Below the pieces are notes generated by a model that worked only from the letters and a program-made list of their open reading frames with translations, searched no databases and had not been told where the DNA came from. DNA of 64,000 nt from JAEUJM01 sp041918615 (GTDB lineage Bacteria; Actinomycetota; Acidimicrobiia; Acidimicrobiales; DATDAH01), in the NCBI GenBank assembly GCA_041918615.1, contig JAYRVH010000081.1:62001-126000 (forward strand), given 5' to 3'. The position numbers and the translations under genes are program-made. This document shows, piece by piece, positions 16,318 through 25,743 of this stretch. The stretch's first letter is position 1. Every line of letters starts with the position of its first letter.

Positions 16318-17163
16318 GTGCACCGCCCCTCCTCCCGCCATCCCGTCCCCCCCGCGAAGGGGCCGACCGAGCCGTCCCTCCGTCCCACCCCACGTGCGCC
16401 ACGCGCCCGACGCACCTCACGCGCGGAGGTGCTCCGTGGCCGGGACGGCCACCTGCGCATCGGCCCCTGGCGCGGCGACCACCGTGTGGCCTACCTGGCA
16501 CCGGTCAGCGGCACCACGCTGTGCTCGGTCGACGACCTGCAGCGGGTGGTCGACGTCGCGGTGGGCCGTGGCTACGAGTCCGCCGTCACCGCGGCCCTCG
16601 GGCCGCTCGAACAGGCCGCATTCCTCACCCTCGGGTTCGAGGTGCGCGAGCGGCTTCACCTCCTCGCCCGACACCTGCCGGCCGACACGTCCCCCGCGCC
16701 GCCCACGGGCGTGCGCCTCCGGCGTGCCCGGCGCGGGGACCACGAGGCCGTGCTCGCCCTCGACCACCGGGCCTTCGACCCCTTCTGGCGGCTCGACCAC
16801 GCCGGGCTCGCCGACGCGCTCGGCGCCACCCCGTCGGCGCGCTTCCGCGTCGCTACCGACCAGGGCGGCGGCATCGCGGGCTACTCCATCGTGGGCCGGG
16901 CGTCGCATCGGGGGTACATCCAGCGCCTGGCCGTGTCGCCGGCGTGGCAGGGCGCCGGCGTCGGCCGCGTGCTCCTGCTCGACGGCATCCGGTGGCTCGA
17001 CCGCCGCAGGGTCAGGCGCGTGCTCGTCAACACCCAGGAGGCCAACGACGCCGCCCTGGGCCTCTACGAGCGGGCCGGGTTCGAGCGTCAACCCGGTGGC
17101 CTCGCCGTGCTGGCGATGTCCCTGTGCGCCGAACCCTGCGCCGAACCGTGCGGCGACGCGTGA
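16318..17163 (+). CDS. GNAT-family N-acetyltransferase
   Basis: A 281-residue protein with a C-terminal GNAT domain (residues about 135-270). RLAVSPAWQGAGVGRVLLLD is the acetyl-CoA-binding motif, followed by NTQEANDAALGLYERAGF. The N-terminal half is poorly conserved. GTG 16318 lies 9 nt after TATCCT (16303-16308). A GTG at 16429 would remove a Pro/Arg-rich leader. The stop overlaps the DUF6049 start (GTGA), indicating coupled translation. Confidence 0.8.
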   Translation: MHRPSSRHPVPPAKGPTEPSLRPTPRAPRARRTSRAEVLRGRDGHLRIGPWRGDHRVAYLAPVSGTTLCSVDDLQRVVDVAVGRGYESAVTAALGPLEQAAFLTLGFEVRERLHLLARHLPADTSPAPPTGVRLRRARRGDHEAVLALDHRAFDPFWRLDHAGLADALGATPSARFRVATDQGGGIAGYSIVGRASHRGYIQRLAVSPAWQGAGVGRVLLLDGIRWLDRRRVRRVLVNTQEANDAALGLYERAGFERQPGGLAVLAMSLCAEPCAEPCGDA

Positions 17164-19208
17164 GGCGGGCCGCCGGCTGGTTGCTCGTGGCCCTGGTCGC
17201 CACGTGCGGGGCGGGCGGCCCGATGGCGGCGGCCGCGGCCCCCGACCAGGCCGGCGGCGGCTCCGCGGTCCCGCACCTCCTGCTCCGGCGCCAGACCCCG
17301 TGGGTGAGCGCCGGTGGGCCCTTCGACCTCCAGGTGGCCATACCCGGGGCCCCACGCGGCGACGAGGTGGTGCAGGCCGTCATCTACGAGGCCACCGGGT
17401 CGCGGTCCGACTTCGACGACGAGGTCGCCGGCGAGGGCCTGGGAGCCCCCCTCGCCGACACCGGCCCACTGACGATGACCACCAGCGGCGACAAGGGCGT
17501 GGTCAGGGCCCGGTTCGCCACCGACGGGACGGCCGGCCCCGGGACCGTCGCCGCGCCCATCGACACGGCCGGTGTCTACCCCGTGGAGGTCAGCCTCCGG
17601 TCGGCCGACGGCACCCCGCTCGACCGTCTCGTCACCCACCTGGTGCGCCTGCCCGACCCCGACCCCGACCCCGGTCCCGACACCGGCACCGGTCCCGACT
17701 CGGCGGCCCCCCCGCTCAACCTGTCGGTGATGATGCCGGTCGACAGCGGCCCGGGCACCGGCCCCAGCGGTGGCCGCCGCCGCGACCCGGCCGGCAGCGA
17801 GCGCCTCGGCACCCTGTTGGATGCCCTCACCGAACACCCGGACGTGCCGCTCACCGTGATCCCCACGCCCGACACGGTGGCCACACTCGCCGGCGGCCCG
17901 CGCCTCGCGCGCCTGCGCCGCGCCGTCGAAGGGCGCCAGGTCCTCTCGTCGTCCTATGTCCCCCTCGACCTCGCCGCGTGGGTCGCGGCCGGGATGCAGG
18001 ACGACCTCGCCCGACAGGTCGCCGCCGGCGACGACACCCTGGCCGATCACCTCGTCGACCGACCCGACCGGCGCACCGCGGTCGTCGACGACACCATCAC
18101 CCCCGAGGCGCTCACCCGCCTCAGAGAGCTCGGCACCGACCAGGTGGTCATCCCCGCCGAGGCCCTCGCCCCCCTCGACGAGTCCGCCTTCCCGGTCACG
18201 CTCGGCCAGACCTTCGAGGTCCAGGACAGCTTCGGTCAGACCCAACGGGCCGCCGCGGCCGACACGGGCCTCCGCGCCCGTCTCGACCCGACCGACGACC
18301 CGGTGCTCGATGCCTCGACGCTCCTCGCCGACCTGGCGGTCCTCTACTTCGACCGCCCGAACCTCACGCGGGGGGTCACCCTCACCCTTCCCCGCGTCTG
18401 GGAGCCGGACGCGTCGTTCCTCGACACCCTGCTCGGGGCCCTCGAGACCCCCGGGATCATCGCGCCGGTCACCATCGACCAGCTCTTCGCGCGGGTGCCG
18501 GCGGCCACCGCCGGCGGTGAGAACGACCCCGACGGCCCGACCCTCGTGCGGACCCTCGTCCCCGCCGAGAGCCCGACCCTCGGCGGGTACCCCGGGGCCC
18601 TGAGCCTCACCCGGCTCACCACCCACGGCTTCGCCAGCTTCGCCGGCAGGGACAACCCGCGCACCGCCTCGATGCAACGTCGCATGCTCGTGTCGGGCTC
18701 CGCGGACTTCGACCGCTCGCAGCGCCAGGCGTACCTCACCGCCATCGGCCGCCAGACCAGTGGGGCCACTGCCGCCGTCCGGGCGCCCGATCGGCAAACC
18801 GTCACCCTCACCTCGAGGAATGGGCGGATCCCCCTCAACCTCTCCAACGAGAACCTCTACGACGTAAGCGTGCGCCTCGCGTTCAGCAGCGGGAAGCTCG
18901 AGTTCCCCGAGGGCGACACGGTGGTCGTGGACCTACCCCGGAGCAGCATCACCCCCCTCGAGATCGACGTCCGCGCCCGGAGCTCCGGCACCTTCCCCTT
19001 CAACGTCACCGTCACCTCACCCGACGGTGTGCTCCTCGTGGCGACCTCGAAGTTCACGGTTCGCTCCACGGCGGTGTCCAACGTCGGCCTCGTGCTCTCC
19101 GCCGGTGCGGGCGCCTTTCTCGCCGTCTGGTGGGCCAGCCACTTCCGCCGCGTCCGTCGGGCCCGAAAGCTCGTCGCCGCGGAGGAGGCGGGTGGGGCCC
19201 TCGAATGA
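17160..19208 (+). CDS. DUF6049-like secreted, membrane-anchored protein
   Basis: A 682-residue envelope protein. A signal peptide follows GTG 17160 (RRAAGWLLVALVATCGAGG). The long extracellular part has a Pro/Asp-rich linker and a PNLTRGVTLTLPRVWEPD segment, then a beta-rich C-terminal domain. One TM helix (GLVLSAGAGAFLAVWWASHF) is followed by a basic tail. The position downstream of cca equals Rv3909 of Mycobacterium. Its function is not established. In many actinobacteria murJ follows, but here degV and a kinase gene do. Confidence 0.75.
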   Translation: MRRAAGWLLVALVATCGAGGPMAAAAAPDQAGGGSAVPHLLLRRQTPWVSAGGPFDLQVAIPGAPRGDEVVQAVIYEATGSRSDFDDEVAGEGLGAPLADTGPLTMTTSGDKGVVRARFATDGTAGPGTVAAPIDTAGVYPVEVSLRSADGTPLDRLVTHLVRLPDPDPDPGPDTGTGPDSAAPPLNLSVMMPVDSGPGTGPSGGRRRDPAGSERLGTLLDALTEHPDVPLTVIPTPDTVATLAGGPRLARLRRAVEGRQVLSSSYVPLDLAAWVAAGMQDDLARQVAAGDDTLADHLVDRPDRRTAVVDDTITPEALTRLRELGTDQVVIPAEALAPLDESAFPVTLGQTFEVQDSFGQTQRAAAADTGLRARLDPTDDPVLDASTLLADLAVLYFDRPNLTRGVTLTLPRVWEPDASFLDTLLGALETPGIIAPVTIDQLFARVPAATAGGENDPDGPTLVRTLVPAESPTLGGYPGALSLTRLTTHGFASFAGRDNPRTASMQRRMLVSGSADFDRSQRQAYLTAIGRQTSGATAAVRAPDRQTVTLTSRNGRIPLNLSNENLYDVSVRLAFSSGKLEFPEGDTVVVDLPRSSITPLEIDVRARSSGTFPFNVTVTSPDGVLLVATSKFTVRSTAVSNVGLVLSAGAGAFLAVWWASHFRRVRRARKLVAAEEAGGALE

Positions 19209-19238
19209 GCCGCTCCGATCCGCCCCAGCGGCAGCAAG

Positions 19239-19244
19239 TAGCCT
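19239..19244 (+). promoter_or_regulatory. -10-like motif for degV
   Basis: TAGCCT lies 31 nt before ATG 19276, leaving room for a leader with GAGGGAG ribosome binding site. The same hexamer precedes the kinase (20237-20242) and tRNA-Ile (48271-48276). Confidence 0.4.
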
Positions 19245-19275
19245 GTGCGTCGTCCGCGGGCCCGAGGGAGAACCC

Positions 19276-20112
19276 ATGAACATCCGAATCGTCACCGACA
19301 GCGCCTGCGACCTTCCCGATGACGTCGTCGAGCGGCACGGCATCGAGATCGTCCCCCTGAACATCCGTTTCGGCGACGAGGAGTACGTCGACCGCTTCGA
19401 GCTCGACGTGGAGTCGTTCTACGACAAGCTCGCCAGCCACGAGGCCCTGCCCGAGACGTCTGCTCCCGCACCGGGCAAGTTCCAGCAGGCCTTCGAGAAG
19501 CAGGCGGCCGCCGGTGCCGACGTGGTGATCTGCGTCAACCTCGCGTCGGGGCTCTCGGCCACCATGGAGTCGGCCCAGCAGGCCGCCAAGATGGTGGCCC
19601 CCGACATCGACGTGCGCGTGGTCGACACCCAATCGGTCAGCGGCGCCATCGGCATGGCCTGCATCGAGGCGGCCGAGGCGGCCGAGGCCGGCACCAGCGC
19701 CGACCAGATCGTGGCCGACCTCGAGGAGCGGGCGCCCCGCACCAAGATCTTCGGCGCACTCAACACCCTCGAGAACCTGAAGAAGGGCGGTCGCATCGGC
19801 AACGCCCAGGCACTGCTCGGCAACATGCTCGCCATCAAGCCGATCCTCGAGATCTCCCACGGGAAGGTCGAGGAGGCGTCGAAGCAGCGCACCCGCAAGA
19901 AGGCCATCGGGTGGATGCGCGACCGGGCGCTCGCCGACGACGTCGAGGACCTGGTGGTGCTGAACGGCATGGCCCCCGACTTCGACGAGTTCGTCGACAT
20001 GTTGGCGCCCCGGTACTCGCGTGACGACCTCTTCATCGGCAAGATCGGTCCGGTGATCGGCACCCACGCCGGCCCCGGCGTCATCGGCATCGGCTTCCGC
20101 CAGAAGGCCTGA
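19276..20112 (+). CDS. DegV family fatty-acid-binding protein
   Basis: A 278-residue DegV-family protein. The family binds a fatty acid and in FakB-type members presents it to a fatty acid kinase. IRIVTDSACDLP opens the protein. SAPAPGKFQQAF and INLASGLSATMESA-like segments line the ligand pocket, and THAGPGVIGIGF ends it. ATG 19276 has the ribosome binding site GAGGGAG. No fakA partner is in the window. Confidence 0.9.
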   Translation: MNIRIVTDSACDLPDDVVERHGIEIVPLNIRFGDEEYVDRFELDVESFYDKLASHEALPETSAPAPGKFQQAFEKQAAAGADVVICVNLASGLSATMESAQQAAKMVAPDIDVRVVDTQSVSGAIGMACIEAAEAAEAGTSADQIVADLEERAPRTKIFGALNTLENLKKGGRIGNAQALLGNMLAIKPILEISHGKVEEASKQRTRKKAIGWMRDRALADDVEDLVVLNGMAPDFDEFVDMLAPRYSRDDLFIGKIGPVIGTHAGPGVIGIGFRQKA

Positions 20113-20251
20113 CCCCCGACCCTCGCACGAGCTGGGCCCCGCCGCAGCCCGATCCCTTCCCCAAGGTCGTCGAGCGCGACGATCCTGCGCCACGACGCGG
20201 CGTGGGGGTTGCCTTCGGCCGTGCAGTGGCAGTAGGTAGCCTCGCGAGGCC

Positions 20252-21835
20252 GTGACCGACTCGCCCTCCCCCCCGCGCCCGGCCAGCCGTGCCGACCTCG
20301 TGGGCACGCTGCTGGCCGACCGCTACCGGTTCGAGCGACTCATCGCCACCGGTGGCATGGCCCAGGTCTGGGAGGCCACCGACCTCGTGCTCGACCGCCG
20401 GGTGGCCGTGAAGCTCCTCCACGCCCACCTCGCGGAGGACCGCTCCTTCGTGGACCGGTTCCGGCGTGAGGCCATCGCCGCCGCCCGGCTGGCGCACCCC
20501 GCCATCGTGTCGATCTTCGACACGTACTCCGGCGAGGGCATGGAGGCCATCGTGATGGAGCTCGTGCACGGGATCACCCTGCGCCAGAAGCTCGACCGCA
20601 ACGACGGACTACCGCCGGCCGAAGTGGTTCGCATCGGCGCCCAGGTGGCCGACGCGCTCGCCGTCGCCCACCAGTCACGCCTCGTCCACCGGGACATCAA
20701 GCCGGCCAACATCCTCCTGTGCGACGACGACCGCGTCATGGTGGCCGACTTCGGCATCGCCAAGCTCGACGAGGGCGGCGACCACACCAAGGAGGGCACG
20801 ATGCTCGGGACAGCCAAGTACCTGTCCCCCGAGCAGGTGGAGGGCCGTCCGGTCGACGCCCGCACCGACGTCTACTCGCTCGGCGTCGTGCTCTACGAGA
20901 TGCTCTGCGCACGCCCACCGTTCGACGCCGACACCGACGTGGCCACCGCGCTCGCCCGCCTGCACGCCGATCCGCCCCGGCCCCGGCAGGTGCGTGCCGA
21001 CCTGCCCCGCGAGCTCGACGACGTGGTCATGAGGGCCCTCGCCCGGCGTCCGGACGACCGCTACGACAGCGCTGCCGAGCTCCGCGCCGCCCTCCGGGCC
21101 GCCGACCTCGGCGACACGGGGCCCGACGCGTTCGCCGAGCAGGTCGGCGCCGACCACACCGCGGTGGCTGCGGTCACCCCCCCGAGCGGCACGCCGGCCG
21201 CCGTGACGGCGGACCCCCCGGCCCAGGCCCCGGCCACGCCCTTCGTGCAGAAGGAGCGGGGGGTGCTCTTCCCGGCCCTGGTCGTGATCTTCGTGGCTGC
21301 CGCGCTGGCCGTCGCCGGCATGCTCATCGGCAACACGTTGGCCGACCGGGGGATCATCGGCGGGAGCGACACGACCCAGCCCGACAGCACTGCGCCCCCG
21401 GCGACGACCCCGCTCACCGTCACCCAGGTCGCGCCGTTCGACCCCCAGGGCGACCGGGCCGAGAACGACAGCGCGGCGCCGCTGGCCATCGACGGCGACC
21501 CCGATTCGGCCTGGGTCACCGAGACCTACACCACCCCCGAATTCGGCGGACTGAAGGACGGGGTCGGACTGGTCGTCTCGCTCGACGCGGCTGCCGACCT
21601 CGACACAATCACGGTCACCTCGCCGAGCCCGGGCTGGTCGGCCGAGGTCTACGTGGCCGGCCAGGCCGCCGCCGACCTGGCCGGCTGGGGTGAGCCCGTC
21701 GCCGTCGGCGACCTCGCGGCGGGGGCCACGACCTTCGACCTGGCCGGGAGCAACGGCGCCGAGATCCTGGTCTGGATCACGCGGCTCCCGGAGAACGGAA
21801 GGGCCGAGATCTCCGACATCGCCGTCTCGGCATGA
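20252..21835 (+). CDS. Membrane Ser/Thr protein kinase with MviN-type extracellular domain
   Basis: A 527-residue kinase. Residues 25-285 form a Hanks-type kinase with all key residues: Lys54 in VAVKLL, the Glu in FRREAI, HRDIKPANIL (about 146-155), DFGIAKL (about 166) and SPEQ. A TM helix lies at about 337-358. The extracellular C terminus (APLAIDGDPDSAW, GGLKDGVGLVVSLD) resembles the discoidin-like domain ending Rv3910 (MviN) of Mycobacterium. There are no PASTA repeats. GTG 20252 lies 9 nt after TAGCCT. The stop overlaps the sigma factor start (ATGA). Confidence 0.88.
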   Translation: MTDSPSPPRPASRADLVGTLLADRYRFERLIATGGMAQVWEATDLVLDRRVAVKLLHAHLAEDRSFVDRFRREAIAAARLAHPAIVSIFDTYSGEGMEAIVMELVHGITLRQKLDRNDGLPPAEVVRIGAQVADALAVAHQSRLVHRDIKPANILLCDDDRVMVADFGIAKLDEGGDHTKEGTMLGTAKYLSPEQVEGRPVDARTDVYSLGVVLYEMLCARPPFDADTDVATALARLHADPPRPRQVRADLPRELDDVVMRALARRPDDRYDSAAELRAALRAADLGDTGPDAFAEQVGADHTAVAAVTPPSGTPAAVTADPPAQAPATPFVQKERGVLFPALVVIFVAAALAVAGMLIGNTLADRGIIGGSDTTQPDSTAPPATTPLTVTQVAPFDPQGDRAENDSAAPLAIDGDPDSAWVTETYTTPEFGGLKDGVGLVVSLDAAADLDTITVTSPSPGWSAEVYVAGQAAADLAGWGEPVAVGDLAAGATTFDLAGSNGAEILVWITRLPENGRAEISDIAVSA

Positions 21836-22473
21836 CCCCAGCGGCCGACGACGGCGGCCTCGTCGCAGCGGCGCAGGCGGGCGACCGGGCCGCGCTCGAC
21901 GCGTTGCTGCGACGGCACTACGACCGCGTGCACGCCATCTGCCGACGACTGGCCGGCAACGCCGCCGACGCGGACGATGCCACCCAGGAAGCCGTCCTGG
22001 CCATCGTGCGGGGCCTGCCGCGCTTCGACGGGCGGGCGGCGTTCACCACCTGGTCCTACCGCGTGGCCACCAACGCCTGCCTCGACGAGCTCCGCCGCCG
22101 GGGGCGTCGACCCACACCCACCGAACCTTCCGCCGACGACGGTGGTCTCGGCAGTAGTCATGGCGGTGGCGGCACCCGGCCCACGGCCCACGACCCGGTG
22201 CCGATCGACGAGACGGTTGCCGACCGCATGGCCATCGACGACGCCCTGGCCACCCTGCCCCCCGAGTTCCGCGCCGCCGTCGTGCTGCGCGACCTGTGCC
22301 AACTCGACTACGCAGAGATCGCCGCGACGCTCGACATCCCCGCCGGCACGGTCCGCTCGCGCATCGCCCGGGGTCGTGCCGCCCTCGCCGAGCGCCTCGC
22401 CCCGGAGCCGGAATCGCCGGCGCCGGGAACCAGGGGACACCGACAGGACGTCATAGGGGCACCCCATGAGTGA
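21832..22473 (+). CDS. ECF RNA polymerase sigma factor (SigM-like)
   Basis: A 213-residue ECF sigma factor. Region 2 spans about residues 15-85 (DADDATQEAVLAIVRGLPRF, TTWSYRVATNACLDELRRR). A variable Gly/Pro linker follows, then region 4 (LPPEFRAAVVLRDLCQLDYA, then EIAATLDIPAGTVRSRIARG). It is coupled to the kinase by ATGA and to the downstream membrane protein by an 8-bp overlap. Position corresponds to sigM (Rv3911). It probably responds to an envelope signal held by the anti-sigma factor. Confidence 0.92.
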   Translation: MTPAADDGGLVAAAQAGDRAALDALLRRHYDRVHAICRRLAGNAADADDATQEAVLAIVRGLPRFDGRAAFTTWSYRVATNACLDELRRRGRRPTPTEPSADDGGLGSSHGGGGTRPTAHDPVPIDETVADRMAIDDALATLPPEFRAAVVLRDLCQLDYAEIAATLDIPAGTVRSRIARGRAALAERLAPEPESPAPGTRGHRQDVIGAPHE

Positions 22474-23392
22474 CTTCGAGCCCACCCCGGACGACCTGGT
22501 CGTGTCCGCCGTCCTCGACGGTGTCGCCAGCCCCGACGAGGTCGAGCGGGTCGCGGCCGACCCGGTCCTCACCGCTCGGCTCGCCCGGTTCCGCTCGGTC
22601 GCCGACGCCGTGGGCGCCCCGGTGGCACCGGTCGACCGCGCGGTCCGCGAGGCGCACCTGACCCGGGCCCTGGGCGAGGCGGTGCCGGCCGGCATGGCGG
22701 GACCACCCGCACCTCCACCCGCAACTCCACCCCAATCTCCACCCGCGGGCCCCCCGATCGACCTCGCTGCGGCCCGGGCGCGCCGGCACCACCGACCGCG
22801 TCACGTCGCGGTGCTCTCCGCCGCCGCGGTCGTCGTCCTGCTCGTAGCGGTCGCCGCGTTCCTGACGAGAGCGGCCGACCCGGGCGAAGGAGGCGGGGAC
22901 GACGAGGTCGCCGCCACCGACCGGGCCGCGTTCGAATCGAGCGGCGCCACCGGCGCCGATGCCACCGAGCCGCTCGAGCCCGAGACCGGCCCGGTTCCGC
23001 CCGCGGCTGGTGCCGCCGTGGCTGGCCCGGCATCCACCGTTGCAGAGGCCCCGGCCGCCGATTCGGCCGATACGGCCAATGGGGCCGAGTCCGCCCTCGG
23101 CGCCACGCTCCCCGACCTCGGCCGGTTCACCGAAGCCGCCGCCCTGGTCACTCGTGTCCGGCTCGAGCTCGCGTCCGGCGCCCGCGACCTCGCCGCCGAC
23201 GAGCCCTGCCGGGACGACTTCGCCGTGCCGGTCATGCTGCTCGGCCGGGCCTCGGTCGGCGGCGCAGCGGGGCTCGTCTACGTCGAGACGGCCCCGGCCG
23301 TCGGTCGTCGCGTCTGGCTCGTCGCGGCCGACCAGGACAGCGACACCCCCGGCGGCGGCTGCCGCCAGATCATTCCCGTCCAGTCCCTCTGA
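22466..23392 (+). CDS. Putative anti-sigma factor, single-pass membrane protein
   Basis: A 308-residue protein. The N-terminal cytoplasmic part (residues 1-108; DLVVSAVLDGVASPDEVERV, LTARLARFRSVADAVG) resembles anti-sigma zinc-finger-type domains but has no CHCC ligands. A TM helix (HVAVLSAAAVVVLLVAVAAF) is followed by an Ala/Pro-rich spacer and a C-terminal domain with one Cys pair. It overlaps the sigma gene by 8 bp, matching Rv3912 in position. The anti-sigma role is inferred from context. Confidence 0.7.
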   Translation: MSDFEPTPDDLVVSAVLDGVASPDEVERVAADPVLTARLARFRSVADAVGAPVAPVDRAVREAHLTRALGEAVPAGMAGPPAPPPATPPQSPPAGPPIDLAAARARRHHRPRHVAVLSAAAVVVLLVAVAAFLTRAADPGEGGGDDEVAATDRAAFESSGATGADATEPLEPETGPVPPAAGAAVAGPASTVAEAPAADSADTANGAESALGATLPDLGRFTEAAALVTRVRLELASGARDLAADEPCRDDFAVPVMLLGRASVGGAAGLVYVETAPAVGRRVWLVAADQDSDTPGGGCRQIIPVQSL

Positions 23393-23438
23393 CCCGCTCG
23401 GCGGCGCGAGGGCCCCGGCGCGCGAGGGTGCGAGACCG

Positions 23439-23457
23439 ATACCCCCGGGGGTATAGT
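23439..23457 (+). promoter_or_regulatory. CsoR/RcnR-like palindrome overlapping a -10 box
   Basis: The perfect 16-bp palindrome ATACCCCCGGGGGTAT (23439-23454) overlaps a -10 hexamer TATAGT (23452-23457), 36 nt before GTG 23493. The form resembles operators of CsoR/RcnR-type metal sensors. No csoR gene is in the window. Confidence 0.55.
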
Positions 23458-23492
23458 GGCGACTTCGTCACGACCCCCCAAGGAGCCTCGAC

Positions 23493-25670
23493 GTGAGCCT
23501 GCTCGACGACCGCCGGACCGACGACATCCACCTTCCCGTTCCCGATGGCCCGCTGCGACGCGGCTGGTTCGCGGGCCTGGCACGCCTGTCGGTGAACCAC
23601 CGCCGGGCGGTGATGCTCATCTGGCTCGGCGTCGTCCTCGCCGCGGCCCCGCTGGCCCTCACCTTGTCGGGTGCCCTGTCCGGGGCCGGGTGGGAGGCAC
23701 AGGGCTCGACGGCGCAGGTCGTGCGCGACGAGCTGCGCCGTGACTTCCCCACGCTCGGGGCCGAGGCCGCGGTGGTCGTCTACCGGCAGGGCGCGCCGAT
23801 CTCGGCGAGCCCCGACGGACTGGCCGCCGTGGTGGCGAGCCTCGACGGGGCCCCGGGTGCGGCGACCGTCGTCGACCCTCTTTCGGCCCCGCCGGAGTCG
23901 GGGCTCATCTCGCCCGACGGCCGCACGGCCCTGGTGCCGGTTGCGGTGCGGGCTGACGAGGACGCCGACCGGCCCGAGTCCGCCGGTGACCTGATCGCGT
24001 ATGTGGGCACCCTCGACGTTCCCGCCGGCGCTCGCGTCGAGGTCACGGGCGAGTGGCCGGTGTGGAGCGACTTCAACAAGTCGAACGAGGAAGCCCTCCA
24101 TCTCGCCGAGCTCGTTTCGGGGCTGCCCACGATCGTCCTGCTGCTGGTCGCCTTCGGCTCGGCGGTGGCCGCCGGGCTGCCGCTCCTCCTCGCGCTCGCC
24201 GGCATCGCGGTGGGGTTCGCGGCGCTCCACCTGCTCACCGCGGTCACGCCCATGTCGGTGTGGTCGATGAACTTCTCCATGATGATCGGACTGGCCGTCG
24301 GCATCGACTACAGCCTGTTCATCGTGTCCCGGTACCGCGAGGAGCGCGAGGACGGCCTCGACCCCGTCGACGCGATGACCGCCACGCTCTCCACCTCGGG
24401 CAAGGCGGTGTTCCTCTCGGCGCTGACCGTCGTGCTGTCCCTCGCCGCCGTCCTGGTGGTGCCCGTCATGGTGTTCCGCGCCATGGCGATCGGCATGATG
24501 CTGTCGGTGGTGGCCACCGCGACCGCTTCGCTGACCCTGCTGCCCGCGGTGCTCGTGGCCCTGGGTGACCGCGTGCTCGTCGCCCGTGGCCACGCCGATC
24601 CCGACCGGGCCGCCGAGGGCCGCTGGGCCCGCTGGACCGGTGTCGCGCTCCGGCGACCCGGTGCGACGCTCGCCGCCGGCCTGGTGCTGCTCCTCCTGCT
24701 CGCCTCCCCCGCGCTCGGGCTGCGGCTCGGGATGCCGGGGGCACGCGTCGTCGACGAGGGACGCTCGAGCCGGGACGGCTACGAGTTGGTGGTCGACGCC
24801 TTCGGCCCTGGTGCGGCCGCCCCGCTGTTCGTCACCGTCCCGGCTGCCGACGCCGAGACGGTCGTCGCCCTCGCCGCCGCGGACACCGGCGTCGCCGACG
24901 CACGCGTCGTCGCCGAGCCGGCACCCACAGGTCGCACCGTGGTTCGGATCACACCGACGACCGCGGTGGACGACAGCGAGACGTCGGCCCTGGTCAGCCG
25001 CCTCCGCACCGACATCGGCGATGCGGTGCCCGCCGCCCTGGTGGGCGGGCCCGCCGCGCAGAACCACGACCTCACCGGCGTGCTCCTCGGCCGGGCACCG
25101 TTGGCCATCGGGCTGATCATGACCGTTGCGTTCCTGTTGCTCCTCGTGGTCTTCCGCAGCCTCGTGATCGCGCTGTCGTCCGTCCTGTTGAACCTGGTCA
25201 GCGTGGGTGCGAGCTTCGGCTTCGCGGCGCTCGTGTTCCAACACGGGTTCGGTGCCGGATTGATAGGGATCGAGCACCAGGGCTTCGTCGACGCCTGGGC
25301 GCCGCTGTTCTTCTTCGCCCTCCTCTTCGGCCTGTCGATGGACTACCAGCTCTTCCTGCTAGCGGCGATCCGCGAGCGCTACGAGGCCACGGGCGACACC
25401 GCGCTCGCGATCCGCGAGGGCATCGCCCGCACCGGTCGCCCGATCACCAACGCCGCACTGGTGATGATCGTGGTGTTCGTGGCCTTCGGTGTGACCGGCC
25501 CCATCCCGCCCACCGAGCTCGGCGTCACCCTGGCCGTGGCCGTGCTCCTCGACGCCACGGTGGTGCGGATGATGCTCGTGCCGTCCCTCATGGGCCTGCT
25601 GGGCGACCGGAACTGGTGGCTCCCCGGCTGGTTGGAGCGCATCCTCCCCCACGTGCGCTTCGACCACTGA
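23493..25670 (+). CDS. MMPL/RND-superfamily transporter
   Basis: A 725-residue protein with two repeats of an extracellular domain plus about six TM helices. MMPL signatures include MMIGLAVGIDYSLFIVSRYREE (about 265) and FGLSMDYQLFLLAAIRERYE (about 615). It is likely to export lipids or hydrophobic compounds. GTG 23493 has an excellent ribosome binding site, AAGGAG, 7 nt upstream. The palindrome at 23439 suggests metal- or stress-responsive control. Confidence 0.92.
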   Translation: MSLLDDRRTDDIHLPVPDGPLRRGWFAGLARLSVNHRRAVMLIWLGVVLAAAPLALTLSGALSGAGWEAQGSTAQVVRDELRRDFPTLGAEAAVVVYRQGAPISASPDGLAAVVASLDGAPGAATVVDPLSAPPESGLISPDGRTALVPVAVRADEDADRPESAGDLIAYVGTLDVPAGARVEVTGEWPVWSDFNKSNEEALHLAELVSGLPTIVLLLVAFGSAVAAGLPLLLALAGIAVGFAALHLLTAVTPMSVWSMNFSMMIGLAVGIDYSLFIVSRYREEREDGLDPVDAMTATLSTSGKAVFLSALTVVLSLAAVLVVPVMVFRAMAIGMMLSVVATATASLTLLPAVLVALGDRVLVARGHADPDRAAEGRWARWTGVALRRPGATLAAGLVLLLLLASPALGLRLGMPGARVVDEGRSSRDGYELVVDAFGPGAAAPLFVTVPAADAETVVALAAADTGVADARVVAEPAPTGRTVVRITPTTAVDDSETSALVSRLRTDIGDAVPAALVGGPAAQNHDLTGVLLGRAPLAIGLIMTVAFLLLLVVFRSLVIALSSVLLNLVSVGASFGFAALVFQHGFGAGLIGIEHQGFVDAWAPLFFFALLFGLSMDYQLFLLAAIRERYEATGDTALAIREGIARTGRPITNAALVMIVVFVAFGVTGPIPPTELGVTLAVAVLLDATVVRMMLVPSLMGLLGDRNWWLPGWLERILPHVRFDH

Positions 25671-25743
25671 TGCTCGGTCCGTCGGGCACCGGTGGGTTGA
25701 TCGAGCCCGAGCGGACCGGTTCGTGCGGATAGGGTGATCGGCC

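Noticed and set aside
23370..25277. 635-codon minus-strand open frame
   Set aside because: Antisense to the MMPL gene, with Asp/His/Gly-rich composition of a shadow frame.
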